Positions 51,234-63,990 of a stretch of 64,000 nt of DNA are shown piece after piece. A model generated the notes under the pieces. That model did no database searches. It was given only the letters and a program-made list of their open reading frames with translations, and had not been told where the DNA came from. The translations under genes and the position numbers were made by a program. How positions within the stretch are numbered: position 1 is the first letter of the stretch; the number at the start of each line of letters is the position of its first letter. The DNA comes from Jannaschia seosinensis (lineage in GTDB: Bacteria; Pseudomonadota; Alphaproteobacteria; Rhodobacterales; Rhodobacteraceae): NCBI RefSeq assembly GCF_001408515.1, contig NZ_CYPR01000157.1, positions 1 through 64,000 of the forward strand, read 5' to 3'.

Positions 51234-51490
51234 CTCCGGCGCCGGCCCTGCCATCCTCCGCGCCGTCCGCGCCGGGCGGGCTCTCCCATCCCCTCGCGCA
51301 GCACGCGACTCATCGGATGATCAGGCGGGCGGTGCTCCAGAAGCTTCGGGATCACCTCCGATGCATCCGATGGAAGGCTCAGCGCCCAGTCGAGGAAGAT
51401 CGACCGGCACTCCGCTTCGCTGATCCCCTCGATCCGGTAAGCTTCCGCGATCAGGCCCTTGGGGTCATCTGCGCCGCGCGCCTCACTCAT
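51230..51490 (-). CDS. Conserved hypothetical protein coupled to glnE
   Basis: 86 residues: ADDPKGLIAEAYRIEGISEAE start region, CRSIFLDWALSLP, then HRPPDHPMSRVLREGMGEP and a basic tail. Mostly helical, no signal or membrane segment. Start ATG 51490 overlaps the glnE stop as ATGA; its own stop overlaps the convergent regulator by 4 nt. I recall similar short frames after glnE in roseobacters, but no function. Confidence 0.75.
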   Translation of the reverse strand: MSEARGADDPKGLIAEAYRIEGISEAECRSIFLDWALSLPSDASEVIPKLLEHRPPDHPMSRVLREGMGEPARRGRRGGWQGRRRS

Positions 51491-54207
51491 GATGCCGCCT
51501 CCAAAGCCGCGTCAATAATTTCGGCCGCCCGCGCCGCCCGCGCATCGCATTCCGCCGCGACCGCCGCGGCATCGTCGCGCTGCAATGTCCGGGCCAAGAA
51601 GGCCGCCCCTCCGGCGCCAAGCGCCTCCACATCCGGATCTCCGTCGGTGATAAGGCGCAGAACCTGCTGCACCGCCGACAAAAACTCGTGCGTCTCGGCC
51701 AATTCGCGGCGGTCGCCCTCCGACAGCCAACCCGCGACGGCAAGCTGCGCCGCGATGCTCTGCTCCGCACCCCCGGCGATCAGCGCATGCGCCTGCGCGG
51801 CCAATTCGATATCCTGCATCCGGCCCGGCCCCGACTTCACCGCGATCCCGCCGCCCTTTCGGCCGGCATTGCGCAACCGCTCCCGCATGTCGACAAGAGC
51901 CGCACGCACCTCGTCCGCGCTGAACCTGCTATGCGCCAGGATCTCGATCCGGGCCGCCGCCGCATCGGCGCGCAGATCCGCGTCGCCCACCAGCGCGCGC
52001 GCCCGCGTCAGGGCCATTTGCTCCCAAACCCACGCATCCTGCTTCTGATAGGTGTGGAAGGCGGCCAGCGACGTCGCCACGGGCCCCTGCCGCCCGGAGG
52101 GCCGCAGGCGCATATCCACCTCGTAGAGCCGCCCTGCGCCCGTCGGTGCCGACAGCGCCGTCACCAGAACCTGCGCGAATTTCGCGGCCCACTGCTTGGC
52201 GTCGAGCGGGCGGCGCCCGTCCGACTGCCCCTCGCCCGCATAGACCACCACGAGGTCGAGATCGGAGCGCGCCGCCAGCCGGCCAGCCCCCAGCGACCCC
52301 ATGCCCAGCCCCGCCAATCGCATTCCCGCAACGCGCCCGTAACGCCGGGCCGTCTCCGCCTCCGCCAACGCCCATGCGGAGGCGAGCGTCGCCTCGGCCA
52401 GATGCGCATAGGCGGCGCCGACCGCCGCAGGTTCCGCGATTCCACGCAGAAGATGCACGCCGATGCGGAAATGTGCCTCTCTCACCCAGTGGCGAAGTGC
52501 GTCGAGCCCTTCCTCAAACCCCTCGTCCGGATCATGGCTTGGCACCTCCCATCGTTGCGGCAGGGGCTCGAGGAATTCACCCCCGATGACCGCGTCCAAA
52601 ATACCCGAATTGGACGCCAGATGCCGCGCGAGGTCCGGCGCCGTGGCGCAGATATCGGCGATCAGCGCGACGAGCGCCGGGCTCGCCTCGAACAGCGAGA
52701 AGATCTGCACCCCCGCCGGAAGCCCGCGCAGGAAGCCGTCGAACGCCGCCAACGCCTCCTCCGGGCGCGACGCGCCGGCCAAGGCGGTGAGGATCTGCGG
52801 CTCAAGGCGGGCGAAGATCGTCCGCGCCCGCGCCGACCGCAACGCCGGATAGGTCGGCCACCGTTCCATCAGCGCCGTCGAGCCCGCGATTTCCGGCACC
52901 TCCGCAGGCTCGCTGCGGCGCGGCTTGAAGGACGGCTCGCAAATCGCCTCGACCGCGCGAAGCCTGTCACGCAGATCTGTGGTGAAATGCGCGACATCGT
53001 CGGTGCCCATGAAGCAGGCGATCCGGCGCAAGCCGTCCGCATCCTTCGGCATCCGGTGGGTCTGGGCATCCTGCACCATCTGCAGCCGATGCTCGACCGC
53101 GCGCAGGTGCCCGTAGGCTTCGGCGAGCGTGTCCCGCTCCTGCCCCTTCATCCAGCCCGCCGCGACCAGCCGGTCCATCCCCTCGAGCGTTCCGCGCACG
53201 CGCAGGCTCTCATCCCGGCCGCCCGCGATGATCTGCTGCGTCTGGGTCAGGAACTCGATCTCCCGGATGCCGCCGGGGCCGAGTTTGAGGTCGTGGCCGG
53301 GCACGTCCCAAGCGGAATACAGGCCCTTGTGGTCTCGGATCCGGCGACGCATGTCATGCGCCTCCTCGACGACCTGAAATTCGAGATGCCGCCGCCAGAC
53401 GAAGGGCGTCAGCCGGTCGAGAAACGCCTCGCCCGCCTCAGAAGCGCCCGCGCAGGGCCGCGCCTTGATCCAGGCCACCCGCTCCCACGTCCGGCCCATC
53501 GCCTCGTAATAGCGCTCCGCCGCCTCGGTCGACAAAACGATGGGCGTGGCCCCCGGATCGGGCCGCAGGCGAAGATCGGTGCGGAACACGTAGCCCTCGG
53601 GCGTGATATCCGACAGCGCCCCCATCGCCAGACGCGCCGCCTTGAGCAGGAACGACCGCGCCTCGCCGTAATCCCCGGGATCGTACCGCGTCTCGTCGAA
53701 CAGCAGGATCATGTCGATGTCGCTGGAGTAGTTCAGCTCATGCGCGCCCATCTTCCCCATGGCGATTGCGAAGAGGCCGCCGTCGCCCGTGACCGGCCCC
53801 CGGGCGTATCGCGCCACGCCCCAAGCCAACGCGCGCGCGACGGTGGCGTCGGCGAAGCGGGTCCATTGCGCCGCCGCCTTCATCACGGGCCAGATGCCGC
53901 CGATTTCGGCCAGCCCGACAAGGAGCGCCGCCCGCCGTTTGGCCACGCGCAGCGCGGTCCGCGGATCGCCCTCGACCGCATCCATTTCGGAAATGAGAAC
54001 GTCGAGCGCGGCTTCCGGCTCCGCATCCCACAGAGTCTCAAGCCAGTCCCTCTCCCGCTGCATTGCACCGGCGAGAAACGGGCTGCACCCCGCGACGCCT
54101 TCGATCAGCGGGGCCACCTCCGGCGGCGGAGCAACGGCTTCCACGGCGGAGGCGCCGGCGTCGCGGTCGAAGGGGATCGGATGGCGGGTCAGGCGTGCGC
54201 GGAACAT
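51487..54207 (-). CDS. glnE: Bifunctional glutamine synthetase adenylyltransferase/adenylyl-removing enzyme
   Basis: 906 residues from ATG 54207 (MFRARLTRHPIPFD). The N-terminal (adenylyl-removing) nucleotidyltransferase has MGKMGAHELNYSSDIDMIL; the C-terminal (adenylylating) one has GMGSLGAGRLAARSDLDLV; the link includes FRTDLRLRPDPGATP and GPGGIREIEFLTQ. GlnE adjusts glutamine synthetase with PII. An ATG at 54291 in frame would add 28 unlike residues. The 16-bp palindrome lies 146 nt upstream. Confidence 0.94.
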   Translation of the reverse strand: MFRARLTRHPIPFDRDAGASAVEAVAPPPEVAPLIEGVAGCSPFLAGAMQRERDWLETLWDAEPEAALDVLISEMDAVEGDPRTALRVAKRRAALLVGLAEIGGIWPVMKAAAQWTRFADATVARALAWGVARYARGPVTGDGGLFAIAMGKMGAHELNYSSDIDMILLFDETRYDPGDYGEARSFLLKAARLAMGALSDITPEGYVFRTDLRLRPDPGATPIVLSTEAAERYYEAMGRTWERVAWIKARPCAGASEAGEAFLDRLTPFVWRRHLEFQVVEEAHDMRRRIRDHKGLYSAWDVPGHDLKLGPGGIREIEFLTQTQQIIAGGRDESLRVRGTLEGMDRLVAAGWMKGQERDTLAEAYGHLRAVEHRLQMVQDAQTHRMPKDADGLRRIACFMGTDDVAHFTTDLRDRLRAVEAICEPSFKPRRSEPAEVPEIAGSTALMERWPTYPALRSARARTIFARLEPQILTALAGASRPEEALAAFDGFLRGLPAGVQIFSLFEASPALVALIADICATAPDLARHLASNSGILDAVIGGEFLEPLPQRWEVPSHDPDEGFEEGLDALRHWVREAHFRIGVHLLRGIAEPAAVGAAYAHLAEATLASAWALAEAETARRYGRVAGMRLAGLGMGSLGAGRLAARSDLDLVVVYAGEGQSDGRRPLDAKQWAAKFAQVLVTALSAPTGAGRLYEVDMRLRPSGRQGPVATSLAAFHTYQKQDAWVWEQMALTRARALVGDADLRADAAAARIEILAHSRFSADEVRAALVDMRERLRNAGRKGGGIAVKSGPGRMQDIELAAQAHALIAGGAEQSIAAQLAVAGWLSEGDRRELAETHEFLSAVQQVLRLITDGDPDVEALGAGGAAFLARTLQRDDAAAVAAECDARAARAAEIIDAALEAAS

Positions 54208-54352
54208 CGGTCGATCTGGCGCATCGCCCCGGCTTTCGTCAACGGTCCGCGTTGCCGTCGAAGGCGAAACTCGGTGAGGCGCCGACCGCATGCACCGATC
54301 ACCCGCCCGCCTACCCCGATATGAAGATTTGCGTTTTCAATGCGTTGCAGCA

Positions 54353-54368
54353 ATTACCCATGGGTAAT
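54353..54368. promoter_or_regulatory. Perfect 16-bp palindrome ATTACCCATGGGTAAT, copy 2
   Basis: Identical to 3784-3799. It starts 3 nt after the sufS stop and is 146 nt upstream of glnE. In both copies the palindrome lies in a short gap ahead of a minus-strand gene. Confidence 0.5.
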
Positions 54369-54371
54369 CGC

Positions 54372-55584
<1,213 letters not shown>

Positions 55585-55592
<8 letters not shown>

Positions 55593-56082
55593 TGGTTATC
55601 TCCCGTTCCCATTCCGCCACGTAGAGCGAATTGACCCAGATCCATATGAACCCGCCGAGCGCGAACAGTCCCACCAGATCGAGCGCCGACCCCGCGCCGA
55701 TGAAGCCCTCGGTCAAACCGTTGAGCAGCATCGCAGGCGACGCGGCAAGAAGTGCCCAAGAGGTTGCGACCCGCGCGCCCTCGGCCCGCCCCGGCGCGCG
55801 CAAGGCCTTGGCCACCAAATGCGCGAGATAGGCCACCGCGAGCATCACCAGCGGCAGCAGAAAGACCAGCGCCATCAACGCACCGCCCATGGCGACCATA
55901 AAATCGGCTCCGGTCAGGAACGCGTCTCGCGACAAGGCCGGCAGGCGCGAGACGAAGACCATGAGACAACCGGCCATCAGGAAGATGAACGCCTCGCTGT
56001 CGCCGGTGCCGCGCGCGATATGCTCCGCCATCACCCGCCGCGGACGGATCCACGCCCGCGGAATGTCACGCGACACCGACAT
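55585..56082 (-). CDS. YIP1-family membrane protein within the suf operon
   Basis: 165 residues, four membrane segments (AFIFLMAGCLMVFVSRLPAL cut to FIFLMAGCLMVFVS, FMVAMGGALMALVFLLPL, ALLAASPAMLLNGL, LVGLFALGGFIWIWVNSLYV as the last). The N-terminus MSVSRDIPRAWIRPRRVM and general layout match the YIP1-type proteins encoded next to sufD in Rhodobacterales. Function unknown. It begins 1 nt after sufD and ends inside sufS. Confidence 0.8.
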
Positions 56083-56083
56083 C

Positions 56084-57336
56084 TCAGCCGCGCGCCAGCC
56101 AGTCGGCCATGCGCCCGCCGACATGTTCGCGCAGCGTCTCGTCCTCAATCTCCTCGATCGCCTCGGCGAGAAAGCTCAGCACCAGAAGGTCCGTCGCGTC
56201 CCGCTTGGACACCCCGCGCGAGCGCAGGTAGAACAAGGCCGTCTCGTCGATGGCGCCCGTCGTGGAGCCATGCGAGCAGGCCACATCGTCGGCGTAGATC
56301 TCGAGCTCGGGCTTGGCGAGGAACTGGCTGTCCTCGTCGAGCAGGAGCGCTTGGCTGATCTGATAGCCGTCGGTCTTCTGCGCGCCCTCCTTGACGAGGA
56401 TCTTGCCTTGGAACACGCCGGTCGCACCGTCGCGAAGCACCTTCTTGAAGACCTGACGACTTTCGCAATTCACGGCGTCATGCGTCACAAAGACGGTGTC
56501 GTCGTGGTGGAAATCGCCGCGTCCGAAGGCCGCCCCCGCGATATGCGCAGTCGCGTCGTCGCCGGTCAGCTCGATTACGGCCTCGTTACGCGCAAGCAAT
56601 CCGTTCGCCGACAGCGTGAACGACTTGAACACGCTCTCCTGCCGCAAGCGGGCGAACAGGTGCGTGTTCGGGTGGCGCACATGATCGGGGCCCTGGATGC
56701 GGATGTGATGGAACGCACCCGTATCGGCCAGATCGATCTCGGTCGCGACATTGCTGCGTGCCCCGGCCGTGCCGGATTCGAGCAGGGTCAGCGACGCATC
56801 CGCATCGACACGCACGACGTGATGCAGGATCGGATCACCCGTCCCGGTCGTGCGGATATGGACCGGCTTGGCAACAGGCCCGGTGGCGCGGATCACGACG
56901 CCGTCGGTGGCATATGCGCTGTTGAGCGTGGCCAGAGGGCGAAGGACGGGACGGGAGCCCATCGCCTCCAAGGTGCCGTAGATGTCCTTGGCCCAATGGA
57001 TGTCCGCCTCGCCGGCCTCGCGGAGGGTGCCGATCTGCAGGTTCTCGGGCAGGGTGTCGGGCAGCGTGACGACACCGTCCTCGATCGTGATCACGACGCT
57101 TTCGTAGCCATCGAACGGGTCGGGCGATTGCGAAACATCCGACACCTCGGGATCGCGCGCCACGAGCGGCGCGGGATTGGTGAAGCGCCAGTATTCGTCA
57201 CGACGTCCGGGCAAGCCTACCGCATCGAGGCGGTCGCGCGCATCGCGACGCGCCGCCGCCAGCCAGCCACCGCCCTCCGGAAGGGTCAGCCCGTCGAGCC
57301 GCTCCTCAAGCGCCGCCTTCTTTGCTTCGGCCACCA

Positions 57337-57337
<1 letters not shown>
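56084..57337 (-). CDS. sufD: SufD, scaffold subunit of SufBCD
   Basis: 417 residues. C-terminal beta-helix with CSHGSTTGAIDETALFYLRS and GVSKRDATDLLVLSFLAEAI (each trimmed) holds the conserved His-Gly-Ser of SufD. The N-terminus has RRDEYWRFTNPAPLVAR, the typical WRYT-like block. Together with SufB and SufC it builds [4Fe-4S] clusters. Start ATG 57337 shares one base with the sufC stop. Confidence 0.94.
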
Positions 57338-58092
<755 letters not shown>

Positions 58093-58126
58093 ATCCGTTT
58101 CCTCTCAGCGCCTTGCGGCGCGACCT

Positions 58127-58473
58127 TCATTCGACGGTGACGGCGGTGCCGGATGCGGACACCATCAGCATTCCGCTATCCTTGCCGATCACCTCATAAT
58201 CCAGATCGACGCCGACCACGGCATTGCCGCCCATACCGGCCCCCTTCTGCTCCATCTCGCGGATCGCGATCCCGCGGGCTTCCTGAAGCGATTTCTCGTA
58301 GGCTCCGGAACGCCCGCCGATGATGTCGGTGATCCCCGCGAACAGATCGCGAAAGACGTTCGCCCCGAGGATCGCCTCGCCCACCACGATGCCGTGATAG
58401 GCGGTGATGCGGCGCCCCTCGAGGGTGGGCGTGGTGGTCGACACCATGTCCGCCCCCGGCTTGCCCCAGATGC

Positions 58474-58477
<4 letters not shown>
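58127..58477 (-). CDS. YbjQ/UPF0145-family protein within the suf operon
   Basis: 116 residues from GTG 58477, which overlaps the sufB stop (GTGA); ATG 58447 ([19 protein letters not shown]) is the usual family start and an alternative. The pattern [34 protein letters not shown] and [15 protein letters not shown] defines UPF0145, a pentameric fold once called heavy-metal-binding. A role in cluster assembly or metal handling is only suggested by location. Confidence 0.88.
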
Positions 58478-59984
<1,507 letters not shown>

Positions 59985-59988
<4 letters not shown>

Positions 59989-61019
59989 GCCCGTCTCCTG
60001 TCTCTAAGCCTGAGGTACGCCTCGACGAACCTCTCGACCTGTTCCCGTGTCGTGTCCGGGCCAAGACTCACGCGGATCGCGCAATCGGCCTCGCCCGGCC
60101 CATATCCCATCGCGCGCAACACCGCGCTCTCGCGCACCTTGCCGGAGGAGCAGGCCGATCCCGCGCTGACCGCAAAACCGGCGAGATCCAACGCCATGAC
60201 CTGTGTTTCGCCCTTCCACCCCGGCGAGATCACGCAGGAGGTGTTCGGCAAGCGCCGCGATTCCTTACCAACCAAAATAGTCGGGTGTGCGCTGCCCTCA
60301 AGACTTGTTTCTAGAAAAGTTCTAAGTTGTGCAACCCGGTCCCACACCCCATCGCCCAGATCGCGCATCGCCGCCTCGGCCGCGGCGCCGAAACCGGCGA
60401 TACCGGGGATGTTCTCGGTGCCCGACCGGCGCCCCATCTCCTGCCCGCCGCCACGGATCTGCGCGGCGAGATCCAACCCGCGCCGGATGACGAGCGCACC
60501 AACCCCCTTGGGCCCGCCCAGCTTGTGTGCGGAGATCAGCGCCATATCGACGCCGGACCAATCGAAGGCGACAGGGAGCTTCCCGAAGGCCTGCGTCATG
60601 TCGCTGACTGCCAAGCCCGTCGGAAGGTTCTGCAGGATGCCCGTCTCGGAATTCGCCGCCTGCAAGGCACTCCCCGCCGGGTCGGAAACCGAAACGGTAC
60701 CGTCGCGCCCAACCGGCAGCGTTCCGTTCCCCCAGGCGGCGACCGCTTCGTGCTCCACCGCCGCCGTCGCCAGGCCACGGCCCGCCATGGCCAGCGCCGC
60801 CGCCTCGGTCGCGCCCGACAGGAACACCACGTCCGCACCCGATGCCCCCATCGCCTCGGCCACCTGCGCCCGCGCCCGCTCCACGACGGCTTTGGCGGCG
60901 CGCCCTTCGCGGTGGACCGAGGACGCGTTTCCGGTCACGTCGAGCGCCGCGACCACCGCCGCCCGCGCCTCGGGACGCAGCGGCGCCGTCGCGTTCCAAT
61001 CAAGATAGACGCGTTCCAT
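59985..61019 (-). CDS. IscS/NifS-like cysteine desulfurase (group I)
   Basis: 344 residues, shorter than IscS (about 404). [21 protein letters not shown]-Lys in [16 protein letters not shown] and the group I Cys loop [15 protein letters not shown] are present. It is a second desulfurase in the same operon as SufS, between iscR and sufB, as in other Rhodobacterales. It may serve sulfur needs outside SufBCD such as tRNA thiolation. Confidence 0.93.
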
Positions 61020-61083
61020 CAGGTCTCTTCCTCTGGCCGTAAATACCTCGGGGAGCGCGAGGGGCTGGCCCCTCGCCCGCCGC

Positions 61084-61536
61084 CTACTCGTCCACGATCT
61101 GGAAGAGGGACGGCACTGCCGGGCATGGCGTCAACTCGTTGGACACCACGTCCGAAAGCCGCGTCTGGTGCAGGAACACGTAGACATGCGCCGAAAGCGA
61201 TTCCCACAAGCGGTTCGTCATCGATTGCGCTCGGCTGCCGGAGGAGCCGCCAGACGCGGCCGCCCCGGTATGCAGCGCGCTCACCGTCTCGTCGACCGCC
61301 TCGAGCACGTCCGACACGCGGATCTCGGCGGCCGGACGCGCCAGCCGGTAGCCGCCGCCGGGGCCGCGCAGGCTCTCCACAAGACCGGCCCGGCGGAGCT
61401 TGACGAAGAGTTGCTCCAGATAAGGCAGCGAAATGTCCTGACGCCGCGAAATTTCCGCCAGCGAGGTCGTCCCCTCCCGACCCGCCAGATCGGCCAGCGC
61501 GACCATCGCATAGCGGCCCTTGGTGCTCAGCTTCAT
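61084..61536 (-). CDS. iscR: IscR-like Rrf2 regulator with a single cysteine
   Basis: 150 residues from ATG 61536 (MKLSTKGRYAMVALADLA). The winged helix is normal: SLAEISRRQDISLPYLEQL and SLRGPGGGYRLARP. E. coli IscR binds [2Fe-2S] with Cys92, 98, 104 and His107; here that stretch is Gly/Ala/Ser (ALHTGAAASGGSSGS) with Asn at 108 and the only Cys is 138. Rhodobacter sphaeroides IscR is known to have the same one-cysteine form. It heads the isc-suf operon and is divergent from the hydrolase gene. Confidence 0.92.
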   Translation of the reverse strand: MKLSTKGRYAMVALADLAGREGTTSLAEISRRQDISLPYLEQLFVKLRRAGLVESLRGPGGGYRLARPAAEIRVSDVLEAVDETVSALHTGAAASGGSSGSRAQSMTNRLWESLSAHVYVFLHQTRLSDVVSNELTPCPAVPSLFQIVDE

Positions 61537-61657
61537 CTGCGCCCTCCGATTGACGAGGCCCCGTGCATCCCATACTTCGCGGGAGCATGCGCGGCGCACG
61601 GCTCAGCGGAACTACGCTCCGGCCCGCCCCGCCGTCAACAAGCCCGAAGGAGCGACG

Positions 61658-62311
61658 ATGCCTGAAGTGATCTTCCCCGGCCCCGAGGGCCGTCTCGAGG
61701 GACGCTACCATCCCCAGAAGGTCAAGGACGCGCCAATCGCCATCATCCTGCACCCGCATCCGCAATTCGGCGGCACGATGAACAACCGGGTGGTCTACAA
61801 CCTCCATTACGCCTTCCTGAACCTCGGCTTCACCGTCCTGCGCTTCAACTTCCGCGGCGTCGGACGGTCGCAGGGGGAGTATGACCAGGGGATCGGCGAA
61901 TTGTCGGATGCGGCCTCCGCGCTCGATTACCTCCAGGCGATGAATCCGAACGCGAAGCATTGCTGGGTCGCGGGTTTTTCGTTCGGCGCGTGGATCGGGA
62001 TGCAGCTTCTGATGCGACGCCCCGAGATCACGGGGTTCATCTCCGTGTCGCCTCCGGCGGACCGTTACGATTTCAGCTTTCTTGCGCCCTGCCCCTCGTC
62101 GGGCCTCGTCATCAACGGCTCGGCCGACCGTGTCGCGCCGCCCGCCGACACGCGCGCGCTCGTCTCCAAGCTGCACGAGCAGAAGGGCATCACCATCACC
62201 CACGAGGAGATGGAGGGCGCCGGGCACTTCTTCGAGGATCCCTTCATGGATCCGATGATCAGCTCCGTATCGGATTACGTCTCCCGGCGCATGACCGAGA
62301 CGACGCGGTGA
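61658..62311 (+). CDS. Alpha/beta hydrolase
   Basis: 217 residues. ILHPHPQFGGTMNN, the oxyanion region FNFRGVGRSQGEYDQG, nucleophile Ser in VAGFSFGAWIGMQ (about Ser107), Asp in NGSADRVAPP and His in EGAGHFFED complete a triad. It belongs to the short CocE/DLH-like group of putative acyl hydrolases. Start ATG 61658 with GAAGGAG upstream. Divergent from iscR with 121 nt between; shared control is possible. Substrate unknown. Confidence 0.9.
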   Translation: MPEVIFPGPEGRLEGRYHPQKVKDAPIAIILHPHPQFGGTMNNRVVYNLHYAFLNLGFTVLRFNFRGVGRSQGEYDQGIGELSDAASALDYLQAMNPNAKHCWVAGFSFGAWIGMQLLMRRPEITGFISVSPPADRYDFSFLAPCPSSGLVINGSADRVAPPADTRALVSKLHEQKGITITHEEMEGAGHFFEDPFMDPMISSVSDYVSRRMTETTR

Positions 62312-62319
62312 CAGTGCCG

Positions 62320-62356
62320 GCAGGGCGTCGGGGACGTTTGCGTCCCGTCGCCCTGC
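62320..62356 (+). terminator. Long hairpin after the alpha/beta hydrolase
   Basis: GCAGGGCG...GGGACG-TTTG-CGTCCC...CGCCCTGC: 14 pairs with a small internal loop, 9 nt beyond the stop. No T-run follows. Confidence 0.6.
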
Positions 62357-62814
62357 GCGGATGTGCCGAGGACTTTTCTACCCATCCGCACCGGTGCGCG
62401 AGCCAGTTCCGGGCGTGGCCCAGCGGCCAGATCAATCGGCGCGCAACGTGCGTGATGCGGACGCCGCTTCCCCGAAAAGCTGCCCGACAGCATCACTGCG
62501 CCAGTCCTCACGATATAAATCGGTTTCAGCTCTTCCTGATGTGCTGAACCGTCGGTGGCCAATCGGTCATGTCCGCACCAAATCTCTCCTTGGCTGCCCT
62601 CGACTGCGTCGGTTGGCGGAACCCACGCCGCTCCGATCAAACGCCCCTGACGTTGCGAGCATCGTGTGACTGCAACCGGTCTACCAGCTCCGGGAATATG
62701 CGGCGCCGTACGAAGCCGGGTTAATGCATTCGCCCATCCTTTGCCCGGAATCGGGCGGTCGGAGAACGGCCCCGTATCCGCCGATGTGCAGACAAGGCTG
62801 CGGCTGCCGGGTGT
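62357..62814. other. Gene-free stretch next to the IS4-type element
   Basis: About 460 nt. Frames exist on both strands (for example 62361-62669) but show no family features and change codon pattern. The composition is less regular than in neighbouring genes and may be decayed mobile-element DNA; I cannot name it. Confidence 0.4.
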
Positions 62815-63990
62815 CACACTACACGACTCCGCAGGGCTTTCGTGCTTCTGGGTTGATCCTCTGCCACGACGCGATGGCGTCGAGGGGATCGGATCTGAGG
62901 CGGCTTCGGATGTGGTCGAAGCCGGTTCGAAACCAGGATCTGGCGTAGTGGCCGTGGCTTTTGCGCGGCGGCGCGCGCTTGCCGAGAAGGTCTGCGGCGG
63001 CGCGACCGGCCCAGGCAAGGGCAAGCGCGACAAGGGACATGAGCAGAGCGAGTTTGCGTGGATCGGTGAGACGTGTGTCCTCGAGGTTGAGGCCACGCGT
63101 CTTGGCATCGCCGAACAGACATTCGATTGCCCAACGTTTGCGGTAGGTTTCGAGCGCGGTGCGCGGCGCGACGTTGGTAACCACGATCAACCACTCTCCC
63201 TTGAGCGGCTTGGCCGCGACGTTCAGGAGCGGCGTATTGCTGGCGGCTGCGTCCTCGCGTGTGCCGAGGCGGGCGCGAAAAGCCCGGCCACGGCGGGCCA
63301 GGCGCAGCCTTGCGCGCAAGGTAAGGTCGTGACCGTCCTCGGTCGTAATGCGAAGATTTCCCCTTACGCGGATAGCAAAGGGGATATTGTTTTTACTAAG
63401 AAATTCCATCCATCCTGCGCCGACAAACTCGCGATCGGCAAGCAGCAGACGGATGGTCGTCGCGGGAAAATTCGCGAGATATCGCTCCATCAGGGCGATG
63501 CGCATGTCGGTGTCGGAACACCCGCGGCCTTCGATCAGGCTCCAGACCAGGGGGACGCGGAAACGACGGGTGACGACTGCGAGCACGAGAAAGTTCACCT
63601 CGGTCTTGCCGATCTGCCAGTTGGTGCGGTCGAGCGCGAGCAGCCACGATTTGTTCAGGCCCAACAGCCGGACCAGAAGCGGGAGCGACCAGTCCTCGTC
63701 GAGATGGACGTGCTGGAAGAAGCGTTGCAACCGACGGTATGTTGACGAGGTCAGGGCCGATCCCGGTCGTTCGCAGGCAAGATGGCCGAGGTTCACGCTG
63801 CGCGCGCTGACCATGCCGATGACGATCATGCAAAGCGTCTCCAGACGGCTCTTGCTCAAGTCGAGATCTGGACGCAGGATATTCGTGAGGGCGGAGATGG
63901 CGTGGTGAAGCATCGGACGTTTCCTTGGTCGGAGTCGTCCAGTTGAATCCATCCAGCCGCCCTCAGCCAGCACTGTGTCGTGTAGTGTGG
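62815..63990 (-). mobile_element. IS4-type insertion sequence, about 1.2 kb
   Basis: Ends are CACACTACACGACTCCG at 62815-62831 and, inverted, CCACACTACACGACACAG at 63973-63990. A full-length transposase fills the interval. No convincing target duplication is seen in the 10 nt left before the window edge. Confidence 0.85.
62819..63913 (-). CDS. IS4-family transposase
   Basis: 364 residues from ATG 63913, with AAGGAAA 6-7 nt upstream; upstream in-frame ATGs at 63973 and 63952 lie close to or inside the terminal repeat. DDE residues: Asp in LLALDRTNWQIGK (about 95), Asp in RLLLADREFVGAGWM (about 158) and Glu in the YREK-type motif TYRKRWAIECLFGDAKTRG (about 268). The TAG stop lies within the left terminal repeat, as the element has no spare sequence. 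It appears functional. Confidence 0.93.
   Translation of the reverse strand: MLHHAISALTNILRPDLDLSKSRLETLCMIVIGMVSARSVNLGHLACERPGSALTSSTYRRLQRFFQHVHLDEDWSLPLLVRLLGLNKSWLLALDRTNWQIGKTEVNFLVLAVVTRRFRVPLVWSLIEGRGCSDTDMRIALMERYLANFPATTIRLLLADREFVGAGWMEFLSKNNIPFAIRVRGNLRITTEDGHDLTLRARLRLARRGRAFRARLGTREDAAASNTPLLNVAAKPLKGEWLIVVTNVAPRTALETYRKRWAIECLFGDAKTRGLNLEDTRLTDPRKLALLMSLVALALAWAGRAAADLLGKRAPPRKSHGHYARSWFRTGFDHIRSRLRSDPLDAIASWQRINPEARKPCGVV

Noticed and set aside
51688-54324. 878-codon open frame on the plus strand
   Set aside because: Antisense shadow of glnE, with no recognisable domain.
62275-63108. 277-codon minus-strand frame across the hydrolase end and the IS end
   Set aside because: It runs through the IS terminal repeat and a hairpin, and overlaps two better-supported genes in other frames.
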